Below are positions 1-8,005 of a DNA stretch of 64,000 nucleotides, in pieces. Positions within the stretch are counted from its first letter, which is position 1. Every line of letters begins with the position of its first letter. Source of the DNA: Thermoflexus hugenholtzii JAD2 (GTDB lineage: Bacteria > Chloroflexota > Anaerolineae > Thermoflexales > Thermoflexaceae). The notes beneath the pieces were generated by a model. The model saw only the letters and a program-made list of their open reading frames with translations, did no database searches and was not told the DNA's origin. Position numbers and translations under genes: made by a program. Location: positions 28,797 to 92,796 of the forward strand of contig NZ_FYEK01000071.1 in NCBI RefSeq assembly GCF_900187885.1. Reading direction: 5' to 3'.

Positions 1-1
1 C

Positions 2-652
2 CTCACCCGTCAGGGATTCGAGGTGGTGATCCCGCGAGACCAGGTGTGCTGTGGGGCGCTGCACGTGCACGCCGGAGAGCGACGGCGGGCCCAGATGCTG
101 GCCCGACGGAACCTGGCCGCCTTCACGCGCGAGGAGGTCGACGCCATCCTGGTCAACGCCGCGGGTTGCGGCGTGGCGATGAAGGAATATGGGGATCTCC
201 TGAAGGATGATCCCCACTGGGCGGAGGCGGCGCGGGCCTTCAGCGCGAAGGTTCGAGATGTGACGGAGTTCCTGGACGCCGTCGGACTGCGGCCGCCGCT
301 GCGCCGCATCGCCGGGCGGGCCGTTTACCAGGACCCCTGTCATCTGGCCCACGGCCAGGGGATCCGCGCCCAGCCCCGGCGTTTGCTGCGGGCGGTTGGA
401 TTGACCGTGCTGGAGCTCCCCGACGGGGATCTGTGCTGCGGCAGCGCGGGGATTTACAACATCACCCATCCGGAGATCGCCGATGCGCTGCTCGAGGAGA
501 AAGTGACGCAAATCCGCCGGCTGAACCCCGAGCGCGTGGTGACCGCCAACGCGGGCTGCCTGCTTCAGCTGGCTATGGGCCTGCGTCGCAACGGTCTCTC
601 CATCCCGGTCCAGCACGTGATCGAGGTCCTGGACGAGGCCACGGCCGGTTGA
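2..652 (+). CDS. glcF: Glycolate oxidase iron-sulfur subunit-like protein, C-terminal part
   Basis: The reading frame is open from the first bases of the window, so the N-terminus (normally the two 4Fe-4S ferredoxin motifs) lies outside. What remains carries the cysteine-rich CCG-domain signatures of GlcF, the heterodisulfide-reductase-like FeS subunit: VCCGALHVHAGE near the left end, then DPCHLAHGQG and DLCCGSAGIY. In the family this subunit passes electrons from FAD-linked glycolate or lactate oxidation to the membrane. The partner flavoprotein subunits would be to the left and are not seen. It converges with the glycosyltransferase operon that ends just to its right. GlcF is preferred over LutA/HdrD on the spacing of the second CCG motif, but the family call is safer than the exact substrate. 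Confidence 0.82.
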   Translation, partial: LTRQGFEVVIPRDQVCCGALHVHAGERRRAQMLARRNLAAFTREEVDAILVNAAGCGVAMKEYGDLLKDDPHWAEAARAFSAKVRDVTEFLDAVGLRPPLRRIAGRAVYQDPCHLAHGQGIRAQPRRLLRAVGLTVLELPDGDLCCGSAGIYNITHPEIADALLEEKVTQIRRLNPERVVTANAGCLLQLAMGLRRNGLSIPVQHVIEVLDEATAG

Positions 653-658
653 GACCGG
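645..658. terminator. Short hairpin between convergent genes
   Basis: CCGGT-TGAG-ACCGG spans the glcF stop codon, immediately before the stop of the convergent glycosyltransferase gene. The stem is only 5 bp and there is no T-tract, so a terminator role is weak inference from position. Confidence 0.25.
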
Positions 659-671
659 GCCGACGTCCGGC

Positions 672-1415
672 TCATCCGGTGTCGACGCGCGCCGCATCCT
701 GCAGCAGGCGATACGTCTCCCAGGTCGCCCGGGCCATCCACCACGCCAGGCGCAGCCCGTGCAGGCCGTCGATGTAGCCCCGCAGCCGGACGAACCGCCG
801 CCAGAACTCCCGGACCATCATCGTCCACGGGGTGTAAGGTTTGGGGCGGACGCCGGCCTGGCGCAGGGCCTGAGCCTCCAGCCAGGCGTAGGCTCGTTGC
901 TTCGCCCGGAACTCCGCCGGAGAGTCGTAGTTGTGATGGATCAGGGGATTGCGGAGGTAGCCCGCCTCTCCTTGAAGGATCACGATCTCATGGACCGGGC
1001 GCTCATAGCGCGCGTAGCCCCGCCGGAGGACCCGGAGCTGATAATCCGGCCACCAGCCTCCTCCCCGCGTCAGCCGCCCGAAAAGATAATTCCGCCGGGG
1101 AACCCACCACCCCACATAACGAGGATCCCGGATGGCCTCTCGCACCTCCTCGCCGAGTTCCGGTGTGGCCCGCTCATCGGCATCCACGAAGAAGATCCAG
1201 TCCGCCTCCACCTGTTCCAGGGCGGCGTTGCGCTGGGCGGCGTAGTTCTCAAACGGATGCTGGAGCACCTCCGCCCCGCAGGCCCGCGCGCGCGCCACCG
1301 TGTCGTCCTCGCTGAACGAGTCGAAGACGACGATGCGATCCGCCCAGCGCACGCTCTCGATACACGCCTCGATGAAGGCCGATTCGTTCCGGGTGAGGAT
1401 GACGACCGCCAGCAT
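672..1415 (-). CDS. Family 2 glycosyltransferase, WaaE/KdtX-like (beta-1,4-glucosyltransferase type)
   Basis: A 247-residue GT2 enzyme, expected to transfer a nucleotide sugar onto a glycolipid or polysaccharide acceptor at the cytoplasmic face. The start VVILTRNES, the metal-binding DAD at residues 78-80 in FFVDADERATPEL, and the later GGGWWPDYQLRVLRR and VHE motifs match the WaaE/KdtX group. The ATG at 1415 is chosen because the characteristic GT2 first strand begins right after it; longer in-frame extensions run across the neighbouring gene. It is the last gene of a four-gene minus-strand operon and starts 7 bases after the stop of the preceding GT2. The acceptor is unknown. Confidence 0.85.
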   Translation of the reverse strand: MLAVVILTRNESAFIEACIESVRWADRIVVFDSFSEDDTVARARACGAEVLQHPFENYAAQRNAALEQVEADWIFFVDADERATPELGEEVREAIRDPRYVGWWVPRRNYLFGRLTRGGGWWPDYQLRVLRRGYARYERPVHEIVILQGEAGYLRNPLIHHNYDSPAEFRAKQRAYAWLEAQALRQAGVRPKPYTPWTMMVREFWRRFVRLRGYIDGLHGLRLAWWMARATWETYRLLQDAARVDTG

Positions 1416-1422
1416 CCCCGCC

Positions 1423-2382
1423 TCACGGGAGCGAGGGGCTTCGCAAGGCCTCACGAGCCATGCGCTGCACCGCCTCGTAAGCGGCGCGCAGCGCCGGCGC
1501 CTGAGGATCCGGCGATCGGGCGAGGGCCTGGGCCCGCCGCCCGGCCCCCCAGGCCAGCAGGTTGCAGGCCAATCGGAACTTCCACGCGGGATAGTGCCGA
1601 CGATACAGCCGCAGCCGGCTGGCCCAGAGGGCCCGGACCATCTCCGGGCGCACCTGACGGGCGCTCGCGCCGCCTGCGTGCACGACGACGGCCGCGGGCA
1701 CGCAGTAACGCGCCCATCCCGCCCGGGCCATCCGCCAGCACCAGTCCACCTCCTCCGCATAGATCCAGTATCCCTCATCGAGCAACCCCACGGAGCGGAT
1801 GGCCTCCCCGCGCACCAGCATGGCCGCCCCCAGAGGATGACCGATGGGGAAAGGCTCCCCCCGCGCATACCAGGAGCGGGGATACCGGCCGTTCAGCCGG
1901 CTCTCCAGCAGCCGCGGGTGAAGGGGGAAGAGATCAAGGAACAGCTGGGCCAGCCCGGGGAACTCAAAGGCGCTGTGCTGGAAGCCGCCATCCGGATGGA
2001 TCAGCCGGGGCCCGCAGGCCCCGGCCCGGGGCGTCTGTTCCATAAAACGCACCAGCACCGCAGGAGCCTGCCCCTGTACTTCGGTGTCAGGGTTCAGCAA
2101 CCAGACATAACGCGGAGCTCCCGGATCCTCTGGGAAACCCATGGCGCGCAGCGCCTGATTGTTGGCGGCCGCGAACCCCCGGTTGACGTCGTTGGCGATG
2201 AGCTCCACGGAGGGGAAGGCGCGACGGATGGCCTCCACGGTCCCGTCGGTCGAGGCGTTATCCACCACCCAGATCCGAGCGGGGAGGCCGGAGCGATCCA
2301 GGGCGGCCTCCAGGGCGTGCAAAGCCCGCAAGGCCCACTCCCGGACGTTCCAGGTCACCATCACAACGGCCAGCAGGGTCAC
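1423..2382 (-). CDS. Family 2 glycosyltransferase, rhamnosyltransferase-like
   Basis: A 319-residue GT-A fold enzyme. Motifs in order are VVMVTWNVREW, VVDNASTDGT, NRGFAAANN, the metal site LLNPDTEV, and DEGYWIYAEEVDWCWR, which is the ED-rich acceptor motif of WbbL-type rhamnosyltransferases. The GTG at 2382 is preferred because it overlaps the stop codon of the upstream gene as GTGA, the coupling seen widely in this window; an ATG 63 bases further upstream also exists. It sits between the baseplate-J-like protein and a second GT2, so all three are probably co-transcribed and act on the same surface glycan. Substrate is not predictable from sequence alone. Confidence 0.85.
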   Translation of the reverse strand: MTLLAVVMVTWNVREWALRALHALEAALDRSGLPARIWVVDNASTDGTVEAIRRAFPSVELIANDVNRGFAAANNQALRAMGFPEDPGAPRYVWLLNPDTEVQGQAPAVLVRFMEQTPRAGACGPRLIHPDGGFQHSAFEFPGLAQLFLDLFPLHPRLLESRLNGRYPRSWYARGEPFPIGHPLGAAMLVRGEAIRSVGLLDEGYWIYAEEVDWCWRMARAGWARYCVPAAVVVHAGGASARQVRPEMVRALWASRLRLYRRHYPAWKFRLACNLLAWGAGRRAQALARSPDPQAPALRAAYEAVQRMAREALRSPSLP

Positions 2383-3941
2383 GGCTGGATGCGCACTCGG
2401 ATCCGGGATTCGAGGAGCGGAAGCCACGGCCAACCGGGGGGCCATATCCGGATCTCCGGCGGCCGGGCGAGGGGAAGGGTCTGCAACCGTTGGAGCGCGC
2501 CGCCCGGAGAGCGCCCCCGCAGCGCGTGGCGGATCTGCGGGATCGACAGGCGCGGGACCGCGCGGCCCTGGGCCTCAAAGGTGAGGAGAATGCGCGGGGT
2601 TCCCTCGGGGCCCGTTTCCACCTTCGCCTGCAGCTGGTCGCATCCGGAGAACGTGAACCCCTCCGCCGCCAGCTCGGAGTCCGGAGGAACACGGCGGCTG
2701 AGGGCGATCAGCGCCATCGCCCCCACGTCGCTCTGGACCACCTTGTAGCCGGTCACCTGAGCCCGGATCTCCCCTTGCAGGCTGTCCGCTTGCTCTCCGA
2801 TCAGGCGATCGTAGCTCTCCAACAGCACCCGCACCTGAAGCGTAGAGGGGAGAACGCAATCTTGCGGATCCAGGCCGGCCCGCATCTGCGCGTAGCCCTG
2901 TTGCCGAAGCTGGTCCAGAAGGGTCTCGCGCACGCGTTTCTGGTCCTCCGCGGTGACCACGGGCACCGTCTCTATTTTCCCCCCTGAGAGCGGCTCCGGA
3001 TTGCTCACCCGCAGGGCGAAGGCCAGCGGCCCTTCTACCAGATTGATCTGGTTCGGCCCCACGTTGCCCACCGGCCCCGGCTCCAGGGCCCGCACCCGAG
3101 CTTCCGCGGTCGCGCCGAACCCGGCCGGCACCGTCACCGAAGGGCTGATCACGAAACGGACCGCCACGCCCCCGCTGGCGGCCCGAACGATGGTCCCCGC
3201 CGGGACTTCCACGGGCTGGTCCAGCTGGTTGACGAGGACCACCGTTCCCTCCGCATAACCGGCCGGTTTCTCTTGGCGGCCCGTGGCCTGGGTCTCCGCC
3301 CGACCCTCTACGACGACGGCAACCGGATAGGCGGGGATCGCTCCACGGGCGAGATCTCGGGCGGAGAGACGGGGATCTGCCTCCAGGGTGCCGGTGACCC
3401 CAATGGCCTGGGCTTGGGGGTGCAGGATGATCTCCGCCGAAGGGATCAGGAAGACCGCCATCGTCAGGAGGGCGAGCAACCCCAGCGCCCCCACCGCCCG
3501 GCTGAGGGAGAGGGCCCAGCGGGGAAGAGGGCGCCGTTTCGATTCCGCCCAGTTTCGCAGGGGCTCCGTAAGGCCCCGGATCGGCGGAGCGGGCTCCACA
3601 TCCTCCGGACCCCCCCATGGCGCTCGCAGGGCAGCCTCGCGATGGGGAAAGGCGGGGATCCCCAGCTCCCGGGCGGTTTCCCGTCCCTCCCGGGAGGGCG
3701 TGACCAAGGCGATGGACTTCCCGAGCCCCTCGGCGAGATGCTGGAGGCGACGCAGAAGCACCGGGCCCATGGCCGGATGCTCCTCCGGGACCTCCAGGAC
3801 CACCCGCGGGGCGGCTGCGAGGGCGATGCGGAACCGGAGGGAAGCCCAGTCGTCATCCGGCCACACGGTCAGGAACTCCACCCCCTCCCCGGGTTCGCGA
3901 GGCGGCGATTCGAGATCCATCTCCCTCATCCGTTCCGACAC
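2379..3941 (-). CDS. Membrane-anchored baseplate J-like domain protein
   Basis: A 520-residue protein. About 145 soluble residues are followed by a single hydrophobic segment (roughly 146-167, GALGLLALLTMAVFLIPSAE), then a beta-rich region with a baseplate-J/gp47-like pattern: PAGTIVRAASGGVAVRF, then VTVPAGFGATAEARV and GPVGNVGPNQI. In phages this fold builds contractile-tail baseplates, but stand-alone membrane-anchored versions are frequent in Chloroflexota and have no established function. It starts 16 bases inside the end of the HAD-like gene and overlaps the GT2 downstream by 4 bases. It therefore belongs to a glycosyltransferase operon and not to a prophage; no other phage gene is present. 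Confidence 0.6.
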   Translation of the reverse strand: MSERMREMDLESPPREPGEGVEFLTVWPDDDWASLRFRIALAAAPRVVLEVPEEHPAMGPVLLRRLQHLAEGLGKSIALVTPSREGRETARELGIPAFPHREAALRAPWGGPEDVEPAPPIRGLTEPLRNWAESKRRPLPRWALSLSRAVGALGLLALLTMAVFLIPSAEIILHPQAQAIGVTGTLEADPRLSARDLARGAIPAYPVAVVVEGRAETQATGRQEKPAGYAEGTVVLVNQLDQPVEVPAGTIVRAASGGVAVRFVISPSVTVPAGFGATAEARVRALEPGPVGNVGPNQINLVEGPLAFALRVSNPEPLSGGKIETVPVVTAEDQKRVRETLLDQLRQQGYAQMRAGLDPQDCVLPSTLQVRVLLESYDRLIGEQADSLQGEIRAQVTGYKVVQSDVGAMALIALSRRVPPDSELAAEGFTFSGCDQLQAKVETGPEGTPRILLTFEAQGRAVPRLSIPQIRHALRGRSPGGALQRLQTLPLARPPEIRIWPPGWPWLPLLESRIRVRIQP

Positions 3942-5134
3942 AGCCGTGCGATCTCCTCAATGGCATCGTTCACGGAAGGAACCATGCGATCCGCGTAGGC
4001 CTCCAGGACCTCCGCCTTTGGGCCGGGATGAGGAGCGACCCCGAAGACGGTGAGCCGGATCGACATGCCCAGCTCATACAAGCGACGGACCATCCGGAAG
4101 ACCCCCTGAATCCCCTTCACCGAATCCTCCACCAGCACCACGTGCCAGGGAAGTTTGGCCCATTTCACCAGAGGCCCCATCAGGGCATTGAAGATCAGCG
4201 TTTCGTAAGCGGCCTCCAGCGCGGGGATCTCCTCGATCCCATCCGAAGAGGCAAGGGCCGCGGCGAAGGCGGCCAGGCTGTGGAGGAGATGGGGCTTGGT
4301 GGGACTCTCCTCCAGCCCGACCCGCTCGACCAGCCAGAACAGACGCCCGAGGCCGACCGGCCGCCAGTCCTCCAGCCCCACCAATCGCGCGGCCAGCTCC
4401 GCCTCGGGTGAGTAAACCGGGAGCGGCGGCGCCCGCTCTCCGTCAGGAGGTTGAGAAGGACGGGAGGTGTAGAACGCAGAGGCCAGACGGCCTTCATACC
4501 AGAGATCCAGCAAGGCACGGGTGCCCTCCCGAGTCAGCAACGGCTGATCCCGCTCCAGAAGCCCTTGAGGGACCTCCACCGGGGCCGGACGGCCATAGGT
4601 CTCCGCGTAGGTCCGGCTTCCCACCATCCAGGCCTGGAAAACGGCGGTCGTGGGACATGAGAGCCGATGCGTATCCGCCAGCAGATGGAGAAGCAGGGTC
4701 TCCAGGGCCTCCGCGCGGGGCAATGAGGGCAGCGCTTCCCGCCGCCAGAGGCGAAGGGCCGCCTGGGAGGGTCGTTCCCCGGGCTGAGCGGCCTCACCGG
4801 CCCGCCGAACCCAGGTCACATAATCCGGGCGGATCTGTCCACTGTCCAGGGCGCGATCCGCCAGGCGAACCATCGCTTCCTCGAAATCCGGGACGATCCA
4901 CTGCCCATCCAGACGGGCCGCCTCCAGCAGGAGGCCGGCCAGGCAGATGGCCGTGGAATCCCACTCGCTGGTCACCCCGGAGGCTTCGAACCATTCGATA
5001 TCCATCTCGGTCGGAAGCGGGATCTCCCATCCCAGACGTCGGGCGAAGGTGCCCAGGGTCGCCGGGATCCCCTGCTTGTAGCCCACGGGGAGCACCAGCA
5101 CATCATCGATGTCCAGCAACAGCGCGACGGGCAT
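3926..5134 (-). CDS. HAD-superfamily-like protein of unknown substrate
   Basis: A 402-residue protein opening with LLLDIDDVLVLP, the HAD motif I (DxD at residues 8-10). Late in the chain is HVVLVEDSVKGIQG, which resembles motif IV and the ED-x-x-x-G site of phosphoglucomutase/phosphatase HADs. The roughly 300 residues between them are much longer than a usual HAD cap and I do not recognise them. It is the first gene of the minus-strand operon leading into the baseplate-J-like and glycosyltransferase genes, and it lies downstream of the divergent tRNA-Leu gene. A phosphatase on a sugar-phosphate precursor is possible but is only inference. Confidence 0.55.
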   Translation of the reverse strand: MPVALLLDIDDVLVLPVGYKQGIPATLGTFARRLGWEIPLPTEMDIEWFEASGVTSEWDSTAICLAGLLLEAARLDGQWIVPDFEEAMVRLADRALDSGQIRPDYVTWVRRAGEAAQPGERPSQAALRLWRREALPSLPRAEALETLLLHLLADTHRLSCPTTAVFQAWMVGSRTYAETYGRPAPVEVPQGLLERDQPLLTREGTRALLDLWYEGRLASAFYTSRPSQPPDGERAPPLPVYSPEAELAARLVGLEDWRPVGLGRLFWLVERVGLEESPTKPHLLHSLAAFAAALASSDGIEEIPALEAAYETLIFNALMGPLVKWAKLPWHVVLVEDSVKGIQGVFRMVRRLYELGMSIRLTVFGVAPHPGPKAEVLEAYADRMVPSVNDAIEEIARLCRNG

Positions 5135-5243
5135 GGACCTGCCTCAGGGTGCGAATTCCGGAGGGATTCTATCCCGGAAGACGGATGGATCACAAGGGGA
5201 ACAGGGGAGCCCACCTCGGGCGATCCCATTCCGGCGATCAGGC

Positions 5244-5249
5244 TATAAT
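5244..5249 (+). promoter_or_regulatory. Promoter -10 element for tRNA-Leu
   Basis: A consensus TATAAT ends 19 bases before the first base of the tRNA. No good -35 is visible 16-18 bases upstream (the bases there read cgatcc), so this may be an activator-dependent or extended promoter. Confidence 0.55.
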
Positions 5250-5268
5250 TGAAATGAGGTCGCGGAAC

Positions 5269-5350
<82 letters not shown>

Positions 5351-5390
5351 TTATGGCACCCCACGAATGACTCGTGGAGCGCCATGGAAA

Positions 5391-5413
5391 GGGGCGACCC
5401 GCCGGGTCGCCCC
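5391..5413. terminator. Bidirectional rho-independent terminator
   Basis: GGGGCGACCC-gcc-GGGTCGCCCC, a perfect 10-bp stem with AAA before and TTT after. It sits between the plus-strand tRNA and the stop codon of the minus-strand glycosyltransferase, and can end both transcripts. Confidence 0.8.
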
Positions 5414-5415
5414 TT

Positions 5416-6588
5416 TCAGCTTCCTGCATACACGGCCTCCAGGCGTTCCGCCAGGGCTTCCCAGCGATGATGGGCTTCCACATAGGCCCGCCCGGCAGCC
5501 CCCAGGGCCGCTCGCTCCCCCGGGCTGTCCAGCAACCGCAACACGGCGGCCGCGAAAGCTTCCCCGCCTTCCGCGATCACCAGATCCCGTCCAGGGACCG
5601 CGCTTAAGCCTCCCTGAACGGGCGGTGTGGCGACGACCGGCGTGCCCATCGCCAGCGCCTCCAGCACCTTGTTCTGGATCCCCACCGCATACCGCAAGGG
5701 GCACACCGCCAGCGTGGCCCGGGCCAGATACGGCCGGAGATCCGGAACCGTCCCCACGATCTCCACCCGGGGATCCCGGGCCGCCCGACGCAGCCACGCT
5801 GGGGGGTTCCGGCCGACGATCTGCACGCGGACCTCCGAGCGATGGGCCCAGATCCGTGGCATGATGTCGCGGATCAGATCCAGGGCCGCCGCAAGGTTGG
5901 CGTGGTAGCTCATCTTCCCTGTGAAGATCAGCGTGGCCGGATCCCGGGGGACCGCCTGAGGGCGGAAGAACTCCAGGTCCACCCCGTTCGGGATGACCGC
6001 CAAGGAGGCCCGGCCATCCGGGGCCAGGGCGCGCAACGCCGCCGCGTCCTCGGGTGAGGAGATCAGGATGCGGGGGAACCGCGATAGCCATCCCGCCTCG
6101 AACCGCCGCGTCCGTTCCAGCTCCAGACGGGCCAGATAACGGACCCGGGCGGTGGGAGCCAGGACTTGCGCCTGAGCAAACAGGCGGGTGATGCTGTCCA
6201 CCGCGTCGAAGACCAGACGCTCGGGAGGGACCTCTTGGGCGAAGAGCGCCCCCCGCAGATGCTCCACATGGATCACCTCCCAGCCCTCCCGAAGGCTCTG
6301 ACGCAGGGCCTCCCGCAGGCCCGGATGATCCGCGTAACCGGCCTGCAACGGCTCCCCCCGTGCCCAGGCGCGCACGGCATTCCAGAGCGTGCGTCCTCGG
6401 GAGAGCGGGAAACCGCGCACATCGACCCCGAGCGCTTTCAAGGCCTCCGACGCCGCCTCGCGATCCTCCGGAGGCTGAACCGCCAGCACCCGGATCCGAT
6501 GACCTCGCTGGGCCAGGGCTTGCACGAACCCGTAGGGCCGGATCCGGATGGGCGAGGGAGGATACGGGAGCACCATCAGGATGCGCAT
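5416..6588 (-). CDS. Glycosyltransferase family 4 / sugar transferase (GT-B)
   Basis: A 390-residue GT-B glycosyltransferase. The N-terminal Rossmann half starts MRILMVLPYPPSP with an RPYGFVQALAQRGH acceptor-side helix. The C-terminal half carries VIPNGVDLEFF, LIFTGKMSYHAN, and the donor-binding stretch LRYAVGIQNKVLEALAMGTPVVAT with the conserved E of the EX7E region. This matches the exosortase-associated/TIGR03087-like sugar transferases that build exopolysaccharide. It is transcribed away from the polysaccharide operon on the other strand, across a 324-base intergenic region. The start is the first ATG; its stop codon lies within the terminator flank. Confidence 0.85.
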   Translation of the reverse strand: MRILMVLPYPPSPIRIRPYGFVQALAQRGHRIRVLAVQPPEDREAASEALKALGVDVRGFPLSRGRTLWNAVRAWARGEPLQAGYADHPGLREALRQSLREGWEVIHVEHLRGALFAQEVPPERLVFDAVDSITRLFAQAQVLAPTARVRYLARLELERTRRFEAGWLSRFPRILISSPEDAAALRALAPDGRASLAVIPNGVDLEFFRPQAVPRDPATLIFTGKMSYHANLAAALDLIRDIMPRIWAHRSEVRVQIVGRNPPAWLRRAARDPRVEIVGTVPDLRPYLARATLAVCPLRYAVGIQNKVLEALAMGTPVVATPPVQGGLSAVPGRDLVIAEGGEAFAAAVLRLLDSPGERAALGAAGRAYVEAHHRWEALAERLEAVYAGS

Positions 6589-6912
6589 CCTGCGCCTTCC
6601 CCCCGCTCACCTGTCATCGAAGCTTTTATACAGCCGTCCGGTTAGAATCGCAGCACAAACGGGTTAGAAACACGCGCCAAGCTCCCAAACCGAGGCTTGG
6701 GCCAATCCCCGGGATATAAGGGCGTTGCCTGTTGCCGAAGGCTTACCGCCTTCTAACCCCCTCGATACAGCCTCCCAACCCCCCGCTTTTACAGTGAGGT
6801 CAGGATGAAGAGCACGCCTTTGGTGTCCCATTCCTGTTCACGGGAGCGATCGATCGTGATGAATGAAATCGTTCCCCGGGTGTGTGAGATCCCGGCCCCT
6901 TCGAGGGTTACG
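6589..6912. promoter_or_regulatory. Divergent intergenic region with three GGTTAGAA elements
   Basis: A 324-base region between a minus-strand glycosyltransferase and the plus-strand polysaccharide operon. The octamer GGTTAGAA occurs at 6640-6647 and 6662-6669, and TTCTAACC, its inverse, at 6751-6758. A hairpin CCCAA-accgaggc-TTGGG lies between them. TAGAAT at 6643-6648 could be a -10. No coding signal is seen here except possible upstream in-frame ATGs at 6805 and 6859 of the next gene. Confidence 0.4.
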
Positions 6913-8004
6913 ATGAAAATCCCGATGGCGCGTCCGCTGATCGACGAGGAAACCCGCCAGGCCGTCCTGGAGGTGCTGGCATCGGGGCGCCTGGCCCAGG
7001 GCCCGCGTGTGCTGGAGTTCGAGGAACGCTTCGCGGAGTGGAACGAGGTGCCTTTCGCCATCGCCGTGTCCAGCGGGACCGCGGCGTTGCTCCTCGCGCT
7101 GATGGCCCTCGGGGTCGGCCCGGGCGATGAGGTGATCACCACACCCCTCACCTTCGCCGCCACCGCCAATGTGGTCCTGTTCGTAGGAGCCCGCCCGGTG
7201 TTCGCCGACATCGACCCGATGACGCTGAACCTGGATCCCGAGGCGGTGGAGCGACGGATCACCGCCCGCACCCGGGCCATCCTTCTGGTCCATCTGTATG
7301 GCAACCCGTGCGAGATGGAAGCGTTTCAGGAGCTGACGGAGCGTTACGGCCTGGCCTTGATTGAGGATGCCGCCCACGCGCCCGGCGCGCTGTATCAGGG
7401 AAAGCCGGTGGGATCTTTCGGCATCGGATGCTTCTCATTCTATGCCACCAAGAACATAACCACCGGGGAAGGCGGCATGATCACCACCAGTGATCCTCGC
7501 CTGGCCCGCCGTCTGCGGATGCTGCGGGATCACGGCCAATCCGCCAAATACGTCCACGAGATCCTCGGATTGAACTTCCGCATGACGGAGCTCCAGGCGA
7601 CCATCGGGATCGGCCAGCTGATCCATATCGACAGCTGGAACGCCCGACGTCGGGCTCTCGCCGCCATTTACGATGCTCGACTTCGAGGGGTCGACAAGCT
7701 GGCCATCACCCCCCGGAGCACTCCCGTTTATCATCTCTACACCATCCGTGTCCCGGCCGGGCTCCGGGATGTGCTCCGCCAGCGCCTGGAGGAGGCCGGG
7801 ATCGAGACCGGCGTCCATTACCCGATCCCCCTCTATCGTCAGCCGCTTTATCAGCGTCTGGGCTACAACGATTCCCTCCCGGTCGCGGAGCGCGCCACGC
7901 AGGAGGTGCTCTCCCTTCCCATCCATCCCGCCCTCCGCGAGGAGGAAATCCTGTATGTCATTGAGACCGTGAACACGTTGATGGACGAGCTGATGGGAGG
8001 TTGA
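6913..8004 (+). CDS. DegT/DnrJ/EryC1-type PLP aminotransferase
   Basis: A 363-residue sugar aminotransferase that makes an amino sugar from a nucleotide keto-sugar. SSGTAALLLAL is the PLP-phosphate loop, FADIDPMTLN and LIEDAAHAPG hold the PLP-ring aspartate, and SFYATKNITTGEGG carries the Schiff-base lysine. The ATG at 6913 (MKIPMARPLID) is chosen because homologues begin there and a GAGGG lies just before it; ATGs at 6805 and 6859 would add an unrelated leader. Its neighbours, a Gfo/Idh dehydrogenase and a UDP-GlcNAc 2-epimerase, are the partners of WbpE/WlbC. A 3-amino sugar of the UDP-GlcNAc series is therefore the likely product, but the acetyltransferase of that pathway is not here. Confidence 0.9.
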   Translation: MKIPMARPLIDEETRQAVLEVLASGRLAQGPRVLEFEERFAEWNEVPFAIAVSSGTAALLLALMALGVGPGDEVITTPLTFAATANVVLFVGARPVFADIDPMTLNLDPEAVERRITARTRAILLVHLYGNPCEMEAFQELTERYGLALIEDAAHAPGALYQGKPVGSFGIGCFSFYATKNITTGEGGMITTSDPRLARRLRMLRDHGQSAKYVHEILGLNFRMTELQATIGIGQLIHIDSWNARRRALAAIYDARLRGVDKLAITPRSTPVYHLYTIRVPAGLRDVLRQRLEEAGIETGVHYPIPLYRQPLYQRLGYNDSLPVAERATQEVLSLPIHPALREEEILYVIETVNTLMDELMGG

Positions 8005-8005
8005 G

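Noticed and set aside
759..2748. Long plus-strand frames opposite the two glycosyltransferases and the baseplate-J-like gene
   Set aside because: They are antisense shadows of high-GC genes, rich in Pro, Arg and Gly with no recognisable motif.
2379..3941. Prophage or contractile-tail remnant, from the baseplate-J-like domain
   Set aside because: No other tail, capsid or integrase gene is present, the protein has a membrane anchor, and it is coupled to glycosyltransferases.
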